Below, piece after piece: positions 1 through 9,254 of a stretch of DNA of 64,000 nucleotides. Numbering within the stretch: position 1 is the stretch's first letter; every line of letters starts with the position of its first letter. The notes below the pieces were generated by a model that was given only the letters and a program-made list of their open reading frames with translations, did no database searches and was not told the DNA's origin. The translations under genes and the position numbers were made by a program. This DNA comes from Cyclobacteriaceae bacterium (GTDB taxonomy: Bacteria > Bacteroidota > Bacteroidia > Cytophagales > Cyclobacteriaceae): contig JAEUTZ010000016.1 in assembly GCA_016787725.1 (NCBI GenBank), positions 248,001-312,000 of the forward strand, read 5' to 3'.

Positions 1-90
1 CTCGGGCAGAGTGGGTACAACCTTTCGTTGACACGATTGAATCGCAAAAAGAGCGATGAGGAATGCCGGTATTGCTAGTGTTTTATGCAT
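1..90 (-). CDS. Lipoprotein N-terminus, partial (cut by window edge)
   Basis: Reading the minus strand from an ATG at 88-90 gives an open frame to the window edge (30 codons). It starts MHKTLAIPAFLIALFAIQSC: a basic start, a hydrophobic core and a lipobox ending in Cys20, so a lipoprotein exported by Sec and lipidated. It lies 24 bp downstream of the TPR gene on the same strand and is probably in the same operon. In many Bacteroidota the sugar-nucleotidyltransferase/TPR pair is followed by a DUF4292 lipoprotein and then an EnvC-like M23 peptidase, so DUF4292 is the best guess. That identity is inferred from neighbourhood only; the visible part is just the signal peptide. Confidence 0.6.
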   Translation of the reverse strand, partial: MHKTLAIPAFLIALFAIQSCQRKVVPTLPE

Positions 91-114
91 GAGCTTTTGG
101 AAGCGGAGCTTTTT

Positions 115-1893
115 TCAATTTATTCTCCGATTGGTAATTTTTTTATCAAGACTGGCATTATCGCCATTTTTTTGTTTGGCTTTTTGCCATTGAAGCACAG
201 CACTATCAATTTCACCGAGTTGAAATAAAATGTCGCCATAGTGCTCATAATGGGTTGCCGTTGCCTGGCCGCCAGCAATGGCCTTCTCCATCACCTTGCG
301 TGCTTCTTTGTATTTTTCGCGCGCATAAAGAACCCATGCGTGTGTATCTAAATAGGAGGCATTATCAGGATGATTTTTTATAAGCTGGGTCGACATTTTT
401 TCAGCTTTCTCAAGATTCTCTTTTCGTAGGGAAAGGTAATAGCTGTAATTGTTCAACACTATGTCATTGTTTGGATTGAAGGTGAGCGCTTCCTCATAGG
501 CCTGATCAGATTTTGTATACTCTTTTGCGCCATTATAGCAATCGCCCAACATGGCATTCAGTTCACCAACAAAAGCAGGATTTGAACTCGAAAGCTTTTT
601 GGATTGCTCCAGCGAATAGGACGCTTCCCGGTAATGCTTCTTCCGCAGATGTCCATAGCCATTGAAATAGTAAATCATCCCTTGATTGGGAAACAATTCC
701 AGGGCTTCCTCTGAATGTTTGATGACACTGTCAATCTCATCGGACTGTGTTTCGAGGTACAACAAATTTTGCCATACTTCAAAGCTGCTTGATCCACTCC
801 CAATCGCTTTTCGATATTCTCTTTTCGCGAGATCATCTTTTTCCAGCGTCATGAATAAATCACCGCCCACCAGGTGCACATTGGGCTCTTTGGTATACTG
901 TGCATCCAACTTTTCAAAGAGACTGACGACAAACGATTCTAATTCAGGATCGTTAATATTTTTGCTCTTATTCTGCGACAGGGTGGCATTATAGGTTCCG
1001 AGCATCATCACCTTGCTGCTCACATCAATTTGAGGATCAGCAAAAACCGCCTGCACATAGTTCCTGGATTTTTGCTCCTGACCATCGTCTTTATAGAATC
1101 CAGCAAGCAGCATCTTGGCGTTGCCCGCGTCCGGATGATCGTTTATAAAGCGTTCTATGTATTGAATGGCCTTTCCTCGTTGTCCATACTGAGCCAGGCT
1201 TTCGGCAAACGCTAACGCATATCGTTCTTCATCCGGATAGGCTTGCATGAGTTTTTCACCTTCGGCCAGCGCTTCGTTGATTTTTCCTTTCTCAAAATAA
1301 ATGCGTTGTTTTTGCTGGGAAGAAACTTCATTGACGCCCATCACCTCTTCGGCCCGGCTATAAACTTTCAATGCCTGATCTTCTTTCTTGTTATAGAGAT
1401 AAAGCGCAGCCAACTCAAACAAATATTCTTCGGTTCCTTTTACCTGGGTCATCATGGTTTCCAGGGCATCGGTGGCCTTGTCAAAATCGCCCAGGCTTGC
1501 ATAGATGTTCGAGGCGAGCAAATAAAAATACTTGTTCCCTTTTTCCAGACGCAATGCAATTTCAATACTTTGTCCGGCTTTTTGGATATCCTCTTCCTTC
1601 GTTCCTTTGGCCAGAATCTCAGCAATCTTATAATGCACGGTGGCATTTTCCGGATTTAATTCCGCTACACGCTGAAAATAGACAAGGGCCTTGGCGTAAT
1701 CTTCAAGGATGAAAAACTTTTCAGCTTCTGTGAAAAAAAACTCCGCTTCCCGCAGCCGCGCTCCATTGGTCTTTACATCCTGTTCAGCTTTTCGTTTTTG
1801 GGCTTGAGCAGGCATGATGATTGCCATCAGGTGAATGATGGTGATCAGGAGGTTTAAATGGAGTTTCCTTTTTGTCAACGGCCGAAGGGTCAA
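115..1893 (-). CDS. Secreted tetratricopeptide-repeat protein
   Basis: 592 residues made almost entirely of TPR-like helical repeats from about residue 45 to the end. The N-terminus is basic then hydrophobic and ends in a PAQAQ cleavage site near residue 31, so it is exported, probably periplasmic or outer-membrane associated. TPR arrays act as protein-protein scaffolds; no catalytic domain is visible. The start is a TTG at 1891-1893 whose TG is shared with the TGA stop of the nucleotidyltransferase gene (TTGA overlap), which argues for translational coupling. Internal ATGs at residues 23 and 27 would destroy the signal peptide. It sits in an envelope operon between a sugar nucleotidyltransferase and a lipoprotein gene. 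The specific partner is unknown. Confidence 0.85.
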   Translation of the reverse strand: MTLRPLTKRKLHLNLLITIIHLMAIIMPAQAQKRKAEQDVKTNGARLREAEFFFTEAEKFFILEDYAKALVYFQRVAELNPENATVHYKIAEILAKGTKEEDIQKAGQSIEIALRLEKGNKYFYLLASNIYASLGDFDKATDALETMMTQVKGTEEYLFELAALYLYNKKEDQALKVYSRAEEVMGVNEVSSQQKQRIYFEKGKINEALAEGEKLMQAYPDEERYALAFAESLAQYGQRGKAIQYIERFINDHPDAGNAKMLLAGFYKDDGQEQKSRNYVQAVFADPQIDVSSKVMMLGTYNATLSQNKSKNINDPELESFVVSLFEKLDAQYTKEPNVHLVGGDLFMTLEKDDLAKREYRKAIGSGSSSFEVWQNLLYLETQSDEIDSVIKHSEEALELFPNQGMIYYFNGYGHLRKKHYREASYSLEQSKKLSSSNPAFVGELNAMLGDCYNGAKEYTKSDQAYEEALTFNPNNDIVLNNYSYYLSLRKENLEKAEKMSTQLIKNHPDNASYLDTHAWVLYAREKYKEARKVMEKAIAGGQATATHYEHYGDILFQLGEIDSAVLQWQKAKQKNGDNASLDKKITNRRIN

Positions 1894-2891
1894 ATAGAAC
1901 TGTAATCTCCCAAATCTAAATCGGCAGATTTTCCTTCAAAATTAACGAAATTTCCCAATAGACTGTTCGTAAGATGAGCGGTGCGCAAGGTGCAGTTCCG
2001 TTGAATGATGGAGTTTGAGATTCGTGAATCGGCAATCCGGGTTCCGGATCCGATCGAAACATAGGGTCCAATCACCGAATTTTCAATTACGACTGAATCA
2101 TCAATAAAAACGGGTGGCAACACCACCGTATTGACAAGGGTTGCTTTTTCGGAAACCAATTTCTGAGCTTTAATAAACTCCAGATACCGCTGATTGGTTT
2201 GGATCATATTCTCTTTGTTACCACAATCCAACCACTCCTGAACCTGACCCGGTACAAACAGGGCACCTTTCTTACGCATATTTTCAAGTGCCGTTGTAAA
2301 TTGGTATTCACCCTTCTCTTTGATGTCATGATCCAGGAGGTATTGCATTTCGGTGCGGAGTTTTTCTCCTTCCTTGAAAAAGTAAATCCCGATAATCGCC
2401 AGGTCCGAAACAAAAGTCGATGGTTTTTCTACCAACCCGGTGATTTCCCCTTTCTCATTCATTTTAATAACGCCAAACTGGGCAGGGTTGGCAACTTTCT
2501 GAACCCAGATGGTTCCATCACGGGCGGTATCCAGTTTAAAGTCAGCACGGAACAAGGTGTCTGCAAAAGCAACAATTACTTTTCCTTCAAATAACTCTTT
2601 TGCAAAAAGCAAGGCATGTGAAATTCCCATCGCTTGTTCCTGATAGTAAATTTTTCCTTCGGCACCCACGGCTTTCGCCACCGCTTTCAAGTCATCTTCC
2701 ACCTGTTTGCCGAAACTAGGATGCACGATAAAACCGATGTACTTGATTTTTTCCGGACATACATCAGCGATGTCCTCGACCAACCGATGAACAATGGGTT
2801 TGCCGGCAATGGGTAACAATGGCTTAGCGGTGGTTAATGTATGTGGCCGAAGCCGTTTGCCGAGCCCGGCCATAGGAATGATGATGTTCAT
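1890..2891 (-). CDS. Sugar-1-phosphate nucleotidyltransferase (NDP-sugar synthase family)
   Basis: A 333-residue NTP-transferase. The nucleotide-binding signature GLGKRLRP is at residues 9-16, followed by the K-P-L-L-P lysine motif at 23-27. A Rossmann-like transferase core fills about the first 235 residues, and the rest is a hexapeptide-type left-handed beta helix (residues about 250-333). Such enzymes make NDP-glucose, NDP-mannose or dTDP-glucose from the sugar phosphate; the exact sugar cannot be told from sequence. The open frame extends upstream to 3041, but the conserved N-terminus MNIIIPMAGLG begins at the ATG at 2889-2891, and the extension overlaps the flippase gene, so I use 2891. 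The stop overlaps the TPR gene start. Likely provides activated sugar for a surface glycan. Confidence 0.9.
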   Translation of the reverse strand: MNIIIPMAGLGKRLRPHTLTTAKPLLPIAGKPIVHRLVEDIADVCPEKIKYIGFIVHPSFGKQVEDDLKAVAKAVGAEGKIYYQEQAMGISHALLFAKELFEGKVIVAFADTLFRADFKLDTARDGTIWVQKVANPAQFGVIKMNEKGEITGLVEKPSTFVSDLAIIGIYFFKEGEKLRTEMQYLLDHDIKEKGEYQFTTALENMRKKGALFVPGQVQEWLDCGNKENMIQTNQRYLEFIKAQKLVSEKATLVNTVVLPPVFIDDSVVIENSVIGPYVSIGSGTRIADSRISNSIIQRNCTLRTAHLTNSLLGNFVNFEGKSADLDLGDYSSI

Positions 2892-2923
2892 AGGTAGAAA
2901 TTGTGTGAGTAAAACTACTAATT

Positions 2924-4366
2924 CTAGGGGGATGGACTTAGTAAATTTTTCCTTTCCAACAAGTAAACGATGCCCATAAACACCAGAACAACCACAACAT
3001 GAAAGGTGGTGGCTACCCAGGGATTTGGAAGGGCAATCCAATTAACGACAGTCAAGAGACTATAGGTTGCCACAATATAACCCACATCTTTAAGTACGGT
3101 ATACGGAATGGGATAAAACCGCTGGCCGGATACATAACAAGCAACGACCATGGTGAAATAACACAAGAGGGCTGCGAGGGCACTTCCCATGAATCCCCAG
3201 ATCGGGATCAGCCAAAAATTTCCTACTACCGTAACGATGGCACCCAGGATCGTGATCAACGTACCATAATAAGTTTTATCAGTGAGTTTAAACCAAACAC
3301 TCATATTGTAGTACACACCAAGAAAGAGATAAGCCAGTAACAATACAGGCACGATTGGGATGGCGAGCCAGTACTGTTCTCCAATAAATATTTGTTTAAG
3401 AATGTCCACGTTGATACTTACCGCTAACAAAACAATACAACAAGTGAGTATGAAATAGTGATTTACTTTGGCGAAAAGAAGGGGTGAGGTTTTGTCATTC
3501 GCATGGGAGAAGAAGAACGGCTCCGCAGCATATCGAAAAGCCTGTATGCCCAGGTTCATGAAGACAGCAAACTTATAGCAAGCACCAAAAATCCCTCCAG
3601 CCTCTTTGCTGGTTACTCCTGCATAATAGTTTTCTGGCAACCACCAATCGAGCATCTGACGCGAAAACATTTCGTTGATCATACCCGCCACTCCGGTTAG
3701 CATCACCGGCCAGGCATAGTGAAACATTTGTAGTGAGATGGACCCATCCCATGCAGGGCGCCAGGAAATGATTGTTTTAATAAAGAAGAGGAGAAACAAC
3801 GCGTTCGCGATCAGGTTGGCCAGGAAAACGTACCCGATACCCACGGTGGGGTCATAGTTTAATTTTAAGAAATAGAAATTCAGCGCGATCAGGGTGAGCA
3901 CGTTGATAATCTTGATCGTAGCGAAGAGCTTCGCTTTTTTCTCTAACCGGAGCCGGGCAAACGGAATGGCCACCACGGCATCGATCAACATGGTGAGGGT
4001 GAGCCAGGTAATAAATTGTGGGTTGGAAATTTGTAAACTGGCTGCAATCGGGTTGGCAAACACTAAAAGAACGAATGTAAGCGAACCGCTGATTAGAACT
4101 ACACTGGTTTGGGCCAGGTTGAATACCCGCTGCGCATTGGTTCCGGGTTTGGTGGCAAACCGGAAGTAGGCCGTCTCCATGCCAAACATGTACACAATGT
4201 TGATTACCCCAACAAAGGCATACAACTTGGTTACCTCGCCATACTCCACACGATTAAACATGTCGATGGTGTGGAGGGGAACCAAAAGGAAGTTGAGGAC
4301 TCTTGGCAGGATGCTTCCCAGTCCGTAAATCAATGTTTCGCCCGCCAGTCGCTTTATTTTATTCAC
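2924..4366 (-). CDS. Polysaccharide flippase, Wzx/MVF-like integral membrane protein
   Basis: 480 residues with about 12 to 14 hydrophobic segments spread over the whole length and the N-terminal pattern IKRLAGETLIYGLGSILPR typical of the oligosaccharide flippase branch of the MOP superfamily. These proteins move lipid-linked oligosaccharides across the inner membrane. The start is a GTG at 4364-4366; the frame upstream is closed. First gene of the minus-strand operon flippase, nucleotidyltransferase (33-bp gap), TPR protein, lipoprotein, which fits export of a surface or cell-wall glycan. Substrate unknown. Confidence 0.88.
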   Translation of the reverse strand: MNKIKRLAGETLIYGLGSILPRVLNFLLVPLHTIDMFNRVEYGEVTKLYAFVGVINIVYMFGMETAYFRFATKPGTNAQRVFNLAQTSVVLISGSLTFVLLVFANPIAASLQISNPQFITWLTLTMLIDAVVAIPFARLRLEKKAKLFATIKIINVLTLIALNFYFLKLNYDPTVGIGYVFLANLIANALFLLFFIKTIISWRPAWDGSISLQMFHYAWPVMLTGVAGMINEMFSRQMLDWWLPENYYAGVTSKEAGGIFGACYKFAVFMNLGIQAFRYAAEPFFFSHANDKTSPLLFAKVNHYFILTCCIVLLAVSINVDILKQIFIGEQYWLAIPIVPVLLLAYLFLGVYYNMSVWFKLTDKTYYGTLITILGAIVTVVGNFWLIPIWGFMGSALAALLCYFTMVVACYVSGQRFYPIPYTVLKDVGYIVATYSLLTVVNWIALPNPWVATTFHVVVVLVFMGIVYLLERKNLLSPSP

Positions 4367-4472
4367 TTAGTAGTTTTTGGAGTGGGGTTGTACTTTTTGC
4401 ATAATCAGGTTTTTTTAGTCGCTGGTTGAAATTCAACGGGCTATCAATAATAATGGATAAGTAGATAACTAG

Positions 4473-4480
4473 TATATTTG
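4473..4480 (+). promoter_or_regulatory. Bacteroidota -7 box (TATATTTG) upstream of the T9SS cargo gene
   Basis: Exact match to the Bacteroidota sigma-ABfr -7 consensus TAnnTTTG, 39 nt before the GTG start of the secreted protein gene. No clear -33 TTTG lies at the usual distance. The region 4367-4519 separates two divergent genes, so a promoter is expected here. Confidence 0.45.
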
Positions 4481-4519
4481 GGGTTGTTTAAAACCTCGAT
4501 AGAAGCATAATAATTGTTT

Positions 4520-5698
4520 GTGAAAAAGCTGATTTATAGCGTGTTGGCCTTTTTGGTGTGTCATGTAGCCATGAGCCAGGCCACCTTTACCAATACCGGC
4601 AACTGGGAGACACCCGGCAATTGGTCTGGAAACAACATTGGTGATCTGATATCAGAAAATGTGACCATCAGTAATAACCGATCTGCTTTGATCAATAATG
4701 GATCAACTTACACCATTGGGAATCTTGACTTTGGCAATTCTTCGGCATTAACAATTAATTCAACGGGTGTTTTGAATGTTGGAAATTCCGGTAATCCGCG
4801 CGATGTCACGGCAAACAATTCGGCCACACTAACGGTAACGGGAACAATGATCATTTGGGGGGATCTGATTGTGAATAATAACTTAGTTTTAAATGTTTCG
4901 GGTATCCTGATCGTGAAAGGGAATGTTCAAATGAACAATGGCGCCTCTATTTCAGTAACAGGGTCCGTTGATATTGAAGGCGATTTTATTGGAGGTAATA
5001 ATACCAATGTATCTATTTCAGGTGGTGGCTCTGTAAATGTAGATGGTGATGTTAGCTTAGGGAACAATTCCAACCTTACCGGACCGCCTGGTAGCTTTAC
5101 TGTAGGTGGCGGATGTACTCAGGGAGGTGGGAGTTCATTTTGTAACAGTAGTACATTGCCGGTTGAACTATTATTTTTTAATGCTATAGCCACAACCAAT
5201 CAGATCAAATTAAAATGGGCAACAGCCTCTGAGTTGAACTCGGATTTCTTTGAGGTGCAACGCTCGTTTAATGGCCTTGACTATGAAGTTATAGCACATG
5301 TGAACGGTGGAGGTACCAGTCAAATTCGAATTGATTACGAGGTGGTTGATGAAAAGCCCAGGCTGGGACGCACCTATTATCGATTGCGCCAGGTGGATGT
5401 GGACGGTAAAGAAGCTACCTATCCTGCTACGTTTGCCGAGTTTACGGGCGAAAAGAATTTCTCAGTCTATCCATCGCTGTTAAGAAAAGGAAATGAATTG
5501 ACGCTAGAATTAAATTTTGAGCCTCAAGTCCCCGCGGAAGTTGTCATTCATGATCTATCCGGCAGATTCGTGGATAGGTTTTTACTTTCGGGTGGCAAGG
5601 GGTCAGTTTCCAATATAAATTTTGGTGCCGGCCTATACCTTGTCCGGATAAGTTCACCTGAGTTTAACGGATCTTCGAAATTTGTTGTAGTCGATTGA
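4520..5698 (+). CDS. T9SS-exported surface protein with beta-solenoid-like repeats
   Basis: About 392 residues. A Sec signal peptide ends near MSQA (about residue 19). Residues about 85-185 hold four or five imperfect repeats of roughly 20 residues (pattern L-x-V-x-G, then G-D or G-N, then an N-rich turn), which look like rungs of a right-handed beta helix. Next comes the module LPVELLFF ... WATASE ... YYRLRQVDVDG that regularly precedes T9SS C-terminal domains, and the last 75 residues (YPSLLRKGNELTLEL to SSKFVVVD) match a type A sorting domain. It is thus probably secreted by T9SS and anchored on the cell surface. The start is GTG at 4520 (M-K-K-L-I-Y-S), preferred to TTG at 4514. No enzymatic domain recognised; adhesin or matrix protein are guesses. 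Confidence 0.85.
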   Translation: MKKLIYSVLAFLVCHVAMSQATFTNTGNWETPGNWSGNNIGDLISENVTISNNRSALINNGSTYTIGNLDFGNSSALTINSTGVLNVGNSGNPRDVTANNSATLTVTGTMIIWGDLIVNNNLVLNVSGILIVKGNVQMNNGASISVTGSVDIEGDFIGGNNTNVSISGGGSVNVDGDVSLGNNSNLTGPPGSFTVGGGCTQGGGSSFCNSSTLPVELLFFNAIATTNQIKLKWATASELNSDFFEVQRSFNGLDYEVIAHVNGGGTSQIRIDYEVVDEKPRLGRTYYRLRQVDVDGKEATYPATFAEFTGEKNFSVYPSLLRKGNELTLELNFEPQVPAEVVIHDLSGRFVDRFLLSGGKGSVSNINFGAGLYLVRISSPEFNGSSKFVVVD

Positions 5699-5719
5699 TT
5701 CGCCTTCAATTCCTCCAGA

Positions 5720-6682
5720 CTAGTGAATGAGTAGCTCGGGTTGATTAACCAAGTGAACCAGAATATCGTTTGTCATTTCTTCCAACCCAAACTGATGTTT
5801 CCAGCCCCAATCCTGGCGGGCAGCTGAATCGTCAATGGATTTGGGCCACGAATCGGCAATGGCTTGCCGGAAGTCGGGTTTATAGGTGATGGTAAAATCG
5901 GGAATGTGCTTTTTAATGGTTGCTGCTATCTGGGCCGGACAAAAACTCATGGCTCCAATGTTATAGCTTGAACGGATTTTTACTTTTTCAGCGGGGGCTT
6001 CCATTAAATCGAGCGTAGCTTTCACGGCATCCTCCATGTACATCATGGGCAAGTACGTATCGGCCGACAGGAAGCATTCGTACTTCTTTTCTTTAATCGC
6101 CTTAAAATAAATGTCCACTGCATAATCGGTTGTACCACCACCGGGTGGAGTCTTGTATCCAATCAAGCCCGGATAGCGCAAACTCCGTACATCCACACCA
6201 TACCTTCGGAAATAATATTCACACCAGAGCTCACCGGCCAATTTGGTAATGCCGTACACCGTAGTCGGGTCCATGATGGTATCCTGTGGGGTATTTTGCT
6301 TGGGTGTGGTAGGACCAAACGCAGCAATAGAGCTGGGCCAATACACTTTGTGCAGCTTTAATTCATGGGCGGCTTCCAACACGAACAGCAAGCTCTCCAT
6401 ATTTAACTTCCATGCCCACCGCGGGTCTTTTTCTCCGGTTGCAGAAAGCAAAGCTGCCAGATGGTACACCTGCGTGATCTCATACTTCCGCAACAGTTCA
6501 AATAACTTATCGCGCTGCATGACATCAAATTTCTCGTAGGGACCTTCCTTTAGAATGCCCTGGGCGTCTTTGATGTCGGAGGCGACAACATTTTCCTGCC
6601 CATATATTTTCCATAACCCCTGGGTTAGTTCAGAGCCTAGTTGCCCGCCAGCACCAATAAGAAGAATCCTGGTTTTTTTCAT
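5720..6682 (-). CDS. L-threonine 3-dehydrogenase, short-chain (SDR/epimerase) type
   Basis: A 320-residue extended SDR. The NAD-binding G-A-G-G-Q-L-G is at residues 10-16, the catalytic triad is likely Ser117/118, Tyr143 and Lys147 (Y-G-I-T-K), followed by RSLRYPGLIGY. This pattern matches the UDP-galactose-epimerase-like threonine dehydrogenases known from Flavobacterium and Cytophaga rather than the zinc-dependent Tdh of E. coli. It oxidises L-threonine to 2-amino-3-ketobutyrate with NAD+. The gene for the next enzyme, kbl, is encoded divergently about 330 bp away, which supports this assignment over a generic sugar epimerase. Confidence 0.87.
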   Translation of the reverse strand: MKKTRILLIGAGGQLGSELTQGLWKIYGQENVVASDIKDAQGILKEGPYEKFDVMQRDKLFELLRKYEITQVYHLAALLSATGEKDPRWAWKLNMESLLFVLEAAHELKLHKVYWPSSIAAFGPTTPKQNTPQDTIMDPTTVYGITKLAGELWCEYYFRRYGVDVRSLRYPGLIGYKTPPGGGTTDYAVDIYFKAIKEKKYECFLSADTYLPMMYMEDAVKATLDLMEAPAEKVKIRSSYNIGAMSFCPAQIAATIKKHIPDFTITYKPDFRQAIADSWPKSIDDSAARQDWGWKHQFGLEEMTNDILVHLVNQPELLIH

Positions 6683-6746
6683 GAATCAAACGAATGCGGG
6701 GCGAAGTTATATAAAAATACGATGTACGATTTGTCAATTCCCATTG

Positions 6747-6754
6747 TAGATTTG
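6747..6754 (+). promoter_or_regulatory. Bacteroidota -7 box (TAGATTTG) before the small gene and kbl
   Basis: Exact TAnnTTTG match ending only 4 nt before the ATG at 6759. If it is the -7 box of the kbl operon, transcription would begin at or within the start codon, giving a leaderless or nearly leaderless mRNA. A TTTG at 6730-6733 is only 13 nt upstream, shorter than the usual spacing. Confidence 0.4.
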
Positions 6755-6758
6755 AGCC

Positions 6759-7010
6759 ATGAATTTTGAAGAGTATCTGATCACGAAAAAGATTGATAGT
6801 TCCACTTTTCGGCAGGCAGAACCCGTTCGTTGGCATGAATGGAATGAACTCTTCGACCAGATGAGCTCCACCAGTTTCACATCACAGAAATTGTATTTGA
6901 TTAATCCGGTGCGTAGAAAGTACCCCTTGAAACAAACTGCGGGGGGCCCTGCCTCAACGCCCGTGGCAGCACCCAAGCCAATAATAAAACCCAAACCGAA
7001 AATCAATTAG
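6759..7010 (+). CDS. Small conserved-looking protein upstream of kbl, function unknown
   Basis: 83 residues with no signal peptide or membrane segment. The N-terminal 55 residues are mixed alpha/beta in composition and contain several aromatics (RWHEWNELFDQM); the tail from about residue 60 is low-complexity, rich in Pro, Ala and Lys, so probably disordered. It ends 3 bp before the kbl start and points the same way, so the two genes are almost certainly cotranscribed. I do not recognise a family. The tight coupling suggests a role linked to threonine or glycine metabolism, but this is inference. Confidence 0.65.
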   Translation: MNFEEYLITKKIDSSTFRQAEPVRWHEWNELFDQMSSTSFTSQKLYLINPVRRKYPLKQTAGGPASTPVAAPKPIIKPKPKIN

Positions 7011-7013
7011 TCT

Positions 7014-8210
7014 ATGTATAATAAGTTACAGCCAGTGTTGCAAAAAGAACTCGAGTCGATTCGGCAAGCGGGTTTATTTAAAAGGGAAAGAATCATCACC
7101 ACTCCGCAAGGAGCGGATATTAAGACGGTGGATGGCAAGCAGGTGATAAACTTTTGTGCTAATAATTACCTGGGGCTCTCCTCGCATCCACGTGTGATTG
7201 CTGCCGCCAAGCGCGCCATTGACACTCATGGGTTTGGAATGTCATCTGTTCGTTTTATCTGCGGCACACAAGACATTCACAAAGAATTGGAAACTAAGAT
7301 TTCTGAATTCCTGGGTACGGAAGACACCATCCTGTATGCAGCTGCCTTCGATGCCAACGGGGGTGTATTTGAACCTTTATTTAACGAAAAGGATGCCATC
7401 ATTTCTGATGAACTGAACCATGCTTCCATCATTGATGGTGTTCGGTTATGCAAGGCCATGCGCTATCGGTACAAGCATAATGATATGGCCGACTTAAAAG
7501 TGCAATTGGATGAAGCCAAAAAAGCCGGAGCCAACCAGATCATCATTGTAACGGACGGGGCCTTTTCCATGGATGGCACGATCGCTCAACTCGATAGGAT
7601 TTGTGACCTGGCCGATCAGTATGAAGCCCTGGTGATGACGGATGAGTGTCACTCGTCTGGATTTATCGGCAAAACCGGGCGCGGTGTGCCTGAGTATTGC
7701 GGGGTGATAGGACGTGTGGACATCATTACCGGCACGCTTGGAAAAGCATTGGGTGGTGCTTCCGGTGGATTTACATCCGGACGCAAGGAAATTATCGAAC
7801 TCCTTCGACAGCGCTCCCGGCCCTATCTTTTTTCTAATACCCTGGCGCCCTCCATTGTAGGAGCATCCGTTGAGGTATTTAATATGTTGTCAGAAACCAC
7901 TGCTTTGCGTGACAAGCTGGAGCAAAACACAAAATACTTTCGTGATAAGATGACCGCGGCCGGATTTGATATCAAACCGGGTGTGCATCCTATTGTACCC
8001 ATTATGTTGTACGAAGCTCCGTTAGCTCAGAAATTTGCAGAACGATTGCTGGAGAAAGGGATTTATGTTATCGGATTTTTCTTTCCGGTGGTGGCTAAAG
8101 GAAAAGCCCGCATCCGGGTACAAATTTCAGCTGCCCACGAACGTCATCATCTTGACCAAGCCATCCAGGCATTTACCGAGGTGGGCAAAGAGCTCGGTGT
8201 TCTGAAGTGA
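7014..8210 (+). CDS. kbl: Glycine C-acetyltransferase (2-amino-3-ketobutyrate CoA ligase)
   Basis: 398 residues, the same length as E. coli KBL. It is a PLP fold-type I alpha-oxoamine synthase. The PLP lysine is Lys244 in [14 protein letters not shown] is at 135-138 and D-E-C-H-S-S-G at 210-216 (Asp210 to the pyridine nitrogen, His213). It cleaves 2-amino-3-ketobutyrate with CoA to glycine and acetyl-CoA. The threonine dehydrogenase encoded divergently makes its unstable substrate, which favours KBL over its relatives BioF, HemA or serine palmitoyltransferase. Start ATG at 7014, directly after the small gene. Confidence 0.95.
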   Translation: MYNKLQPVLQKELESIRQAGLFKRERIITTPQGADIKTVDGKQVINFCANNYLGLSSHPRVIAAAKRAIDTHGFGMSSVRFICGTQDIHKELETKISEFLGTEDTILYAAAFDANGGVFEPLFNEKDAIISDELNHASIIDGVRLCKAMRYRYKHNDMADLKVQLDEAKKAGANQIIIVTDGAFSMDGTIAQLDRICDLADQYEALVMTDECHSSGFIGKTGRGVPEYCGVIGRVDIITGTLGKALGGASGGFTSGRKEIIELLRQRSRPYLFSNTLAPSIVGASVEVFNMLSETTALRDKLEQNTKYFRDKMTAAGFDIKPGVHPIVPIMLYEAPLAQKFAERLLEKGIYVIGFFFPVVAKGKARIRVQISAAHERHHLDQAIQAFTEVGKELGVLK

Positions 8211-8232
8211 AATCAAAATAGAAACGATCGCC

Positions 8233-9201
8233 ATGAATTCAAGGAGAACCTTCATCAAGCAGCTGGCAACGGCAACAGCTTACTCGCAATTTTCGTGGCT
8301 GACCGCCTGCCAATCGAAAACAAAACAAATCCCTGATAATTTGAGCACCTCATTACCACTCAAGCTTTCTCTGGCGCAATGGTCAATCCATCGGGCATTG
8401 GAGGAGGGTTCATTAAAAGCAATCGACTTTGCAGCCATTGCAAAGAAATATGAGTTCACGGCAATTGAGTATGTGAATGGATTTTATCGCGAGCATGCTA
8501 CGGATGAGGCGTATTGGAACAACCTGAAGCGAAGGGCAGATGATCAGGGAGTTCAAAATTTGCTCATCATGGTAGATGAGGAAGGTGATCTGGGCAACCC
8601 CTTTGATGCGGATCGGGTCAAGGCGGTTGAAAATCACTACCAATGGATTCATGCAGCGAGCTTGTTGGGATGCCATTCAATTCGGGTTAATGCATTTGGA
8701 GACGGAGGCAAAGAGGATGTTCAAAAAGCAATGATTGTTTCCATGGGCCAGTTGTGCGAGTACGCAGCAAAGGCGAACATTAATGTAATCATTGAAAACC
8801 ACGGTTTATACAGTTCAGATGGCACATGGGTGGCCGAGATCATGCGGCAAGTGAATAAACCGAATTGCGGAACCTTACCCGATTTTGGCAACTGGTGTTT
8901 AAGTGCCAAGTGGGGCACCACCCAAATTGAATGTGCGGAAGTGTATGATCGTTACCAGGGGGTGGCTGACTTTTTACCTTTTGCCAAAGGGGTGAGTGCA
9001 AAGTCATACGCATTCAATGAAGCAGGAGAAGAAACACGGATTGATTATGCGCGCATGTTAAAGTTAGTGAAAGACTCCGGTTTTCAGGGTCATATCGGGG
9101 TTGAATTTGAAGGCTTCGATATGAGTGAAGCCGATGGAATTGTTGCAACGAAAACCCTGCTAGAAAAGACATGGCAAAAAGTAGGGGAGAGCAACTCATA
9201 G
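8233..9201 (+). CDS. Tat-exported sugar phosphate isomerase/epimerase-like TIM-barrel protein
   Basis: 322 residues. The N-terminus carries a twin-arginine motif S-R-R-T-F-I-K at 3-9 and then L-T-A-C, so it is probably exported folded by Tat and may be lipidated at that cysteine. The rest is a xylose-isomerase-like TIM barrel with expected metal ligands in I-I-E-N-H-G, P-D-F-G-N-W and V-E-F-E-G. Such periplasmic proteins isomerise or epimerise sugars or related polyols; the substrate is not evident. It lies 22 bp after kbl on the same strand but is probably functionally unrelated. Confidence 0.82.
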   Translation: MNSRRTFIKQLATATAYSQFSWLTACQSKTKQIPDNLSTSLPLKLSLAQWSIHRALEEGSLKAIDFAAIAKKYEFTAIEYVNGFYREHATDEAYWNNLKRRADDQGVQNLLIMVDEEGDLGNPFDADRVKAVENHYQWIHAASLLGCHSIRVNAFGDGGKEDVQKAMIVSMGQLCEYAAKANINVIIENHGLYSSDGTWVAEIMRQVNKPNCGTLPDFGNWCLSAKWGTTQIECAEVYDRYQGVADFLPFAKGVSAKSYAFNEAGEETRIDYARMLKLVKDSGFQGHIGVEFEGFDMSEADGIVATKTLLEKTWQKVGESNS

Positions 9202-9254
9202 CCTGTTGATGACCACAAGGGCTTGAGGACTGTTGATTGATCGTTGACGATGAA

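Noticed and set aside
686-994. 102-codon plus-strand frame inside the TPR gene
   Set aside because: Antisense shadow of a clear TPR coding region; no start signal or homology.
2892-3041. N-terminal extension of the nucleotidyltransferase
   Set aside because: Overlaps the flippase 3' end and precedes the conserved MNIIIPMAGLG start; Cys-rich, non-family sequence.
7014-8210. BioF (8-amino-7-oxononanoate synthase) instead of KBL
   Set aside because: Length, Lys244 position and the divergent threonine dehydrogenase gene favour KBL; no biotin genes nearby.
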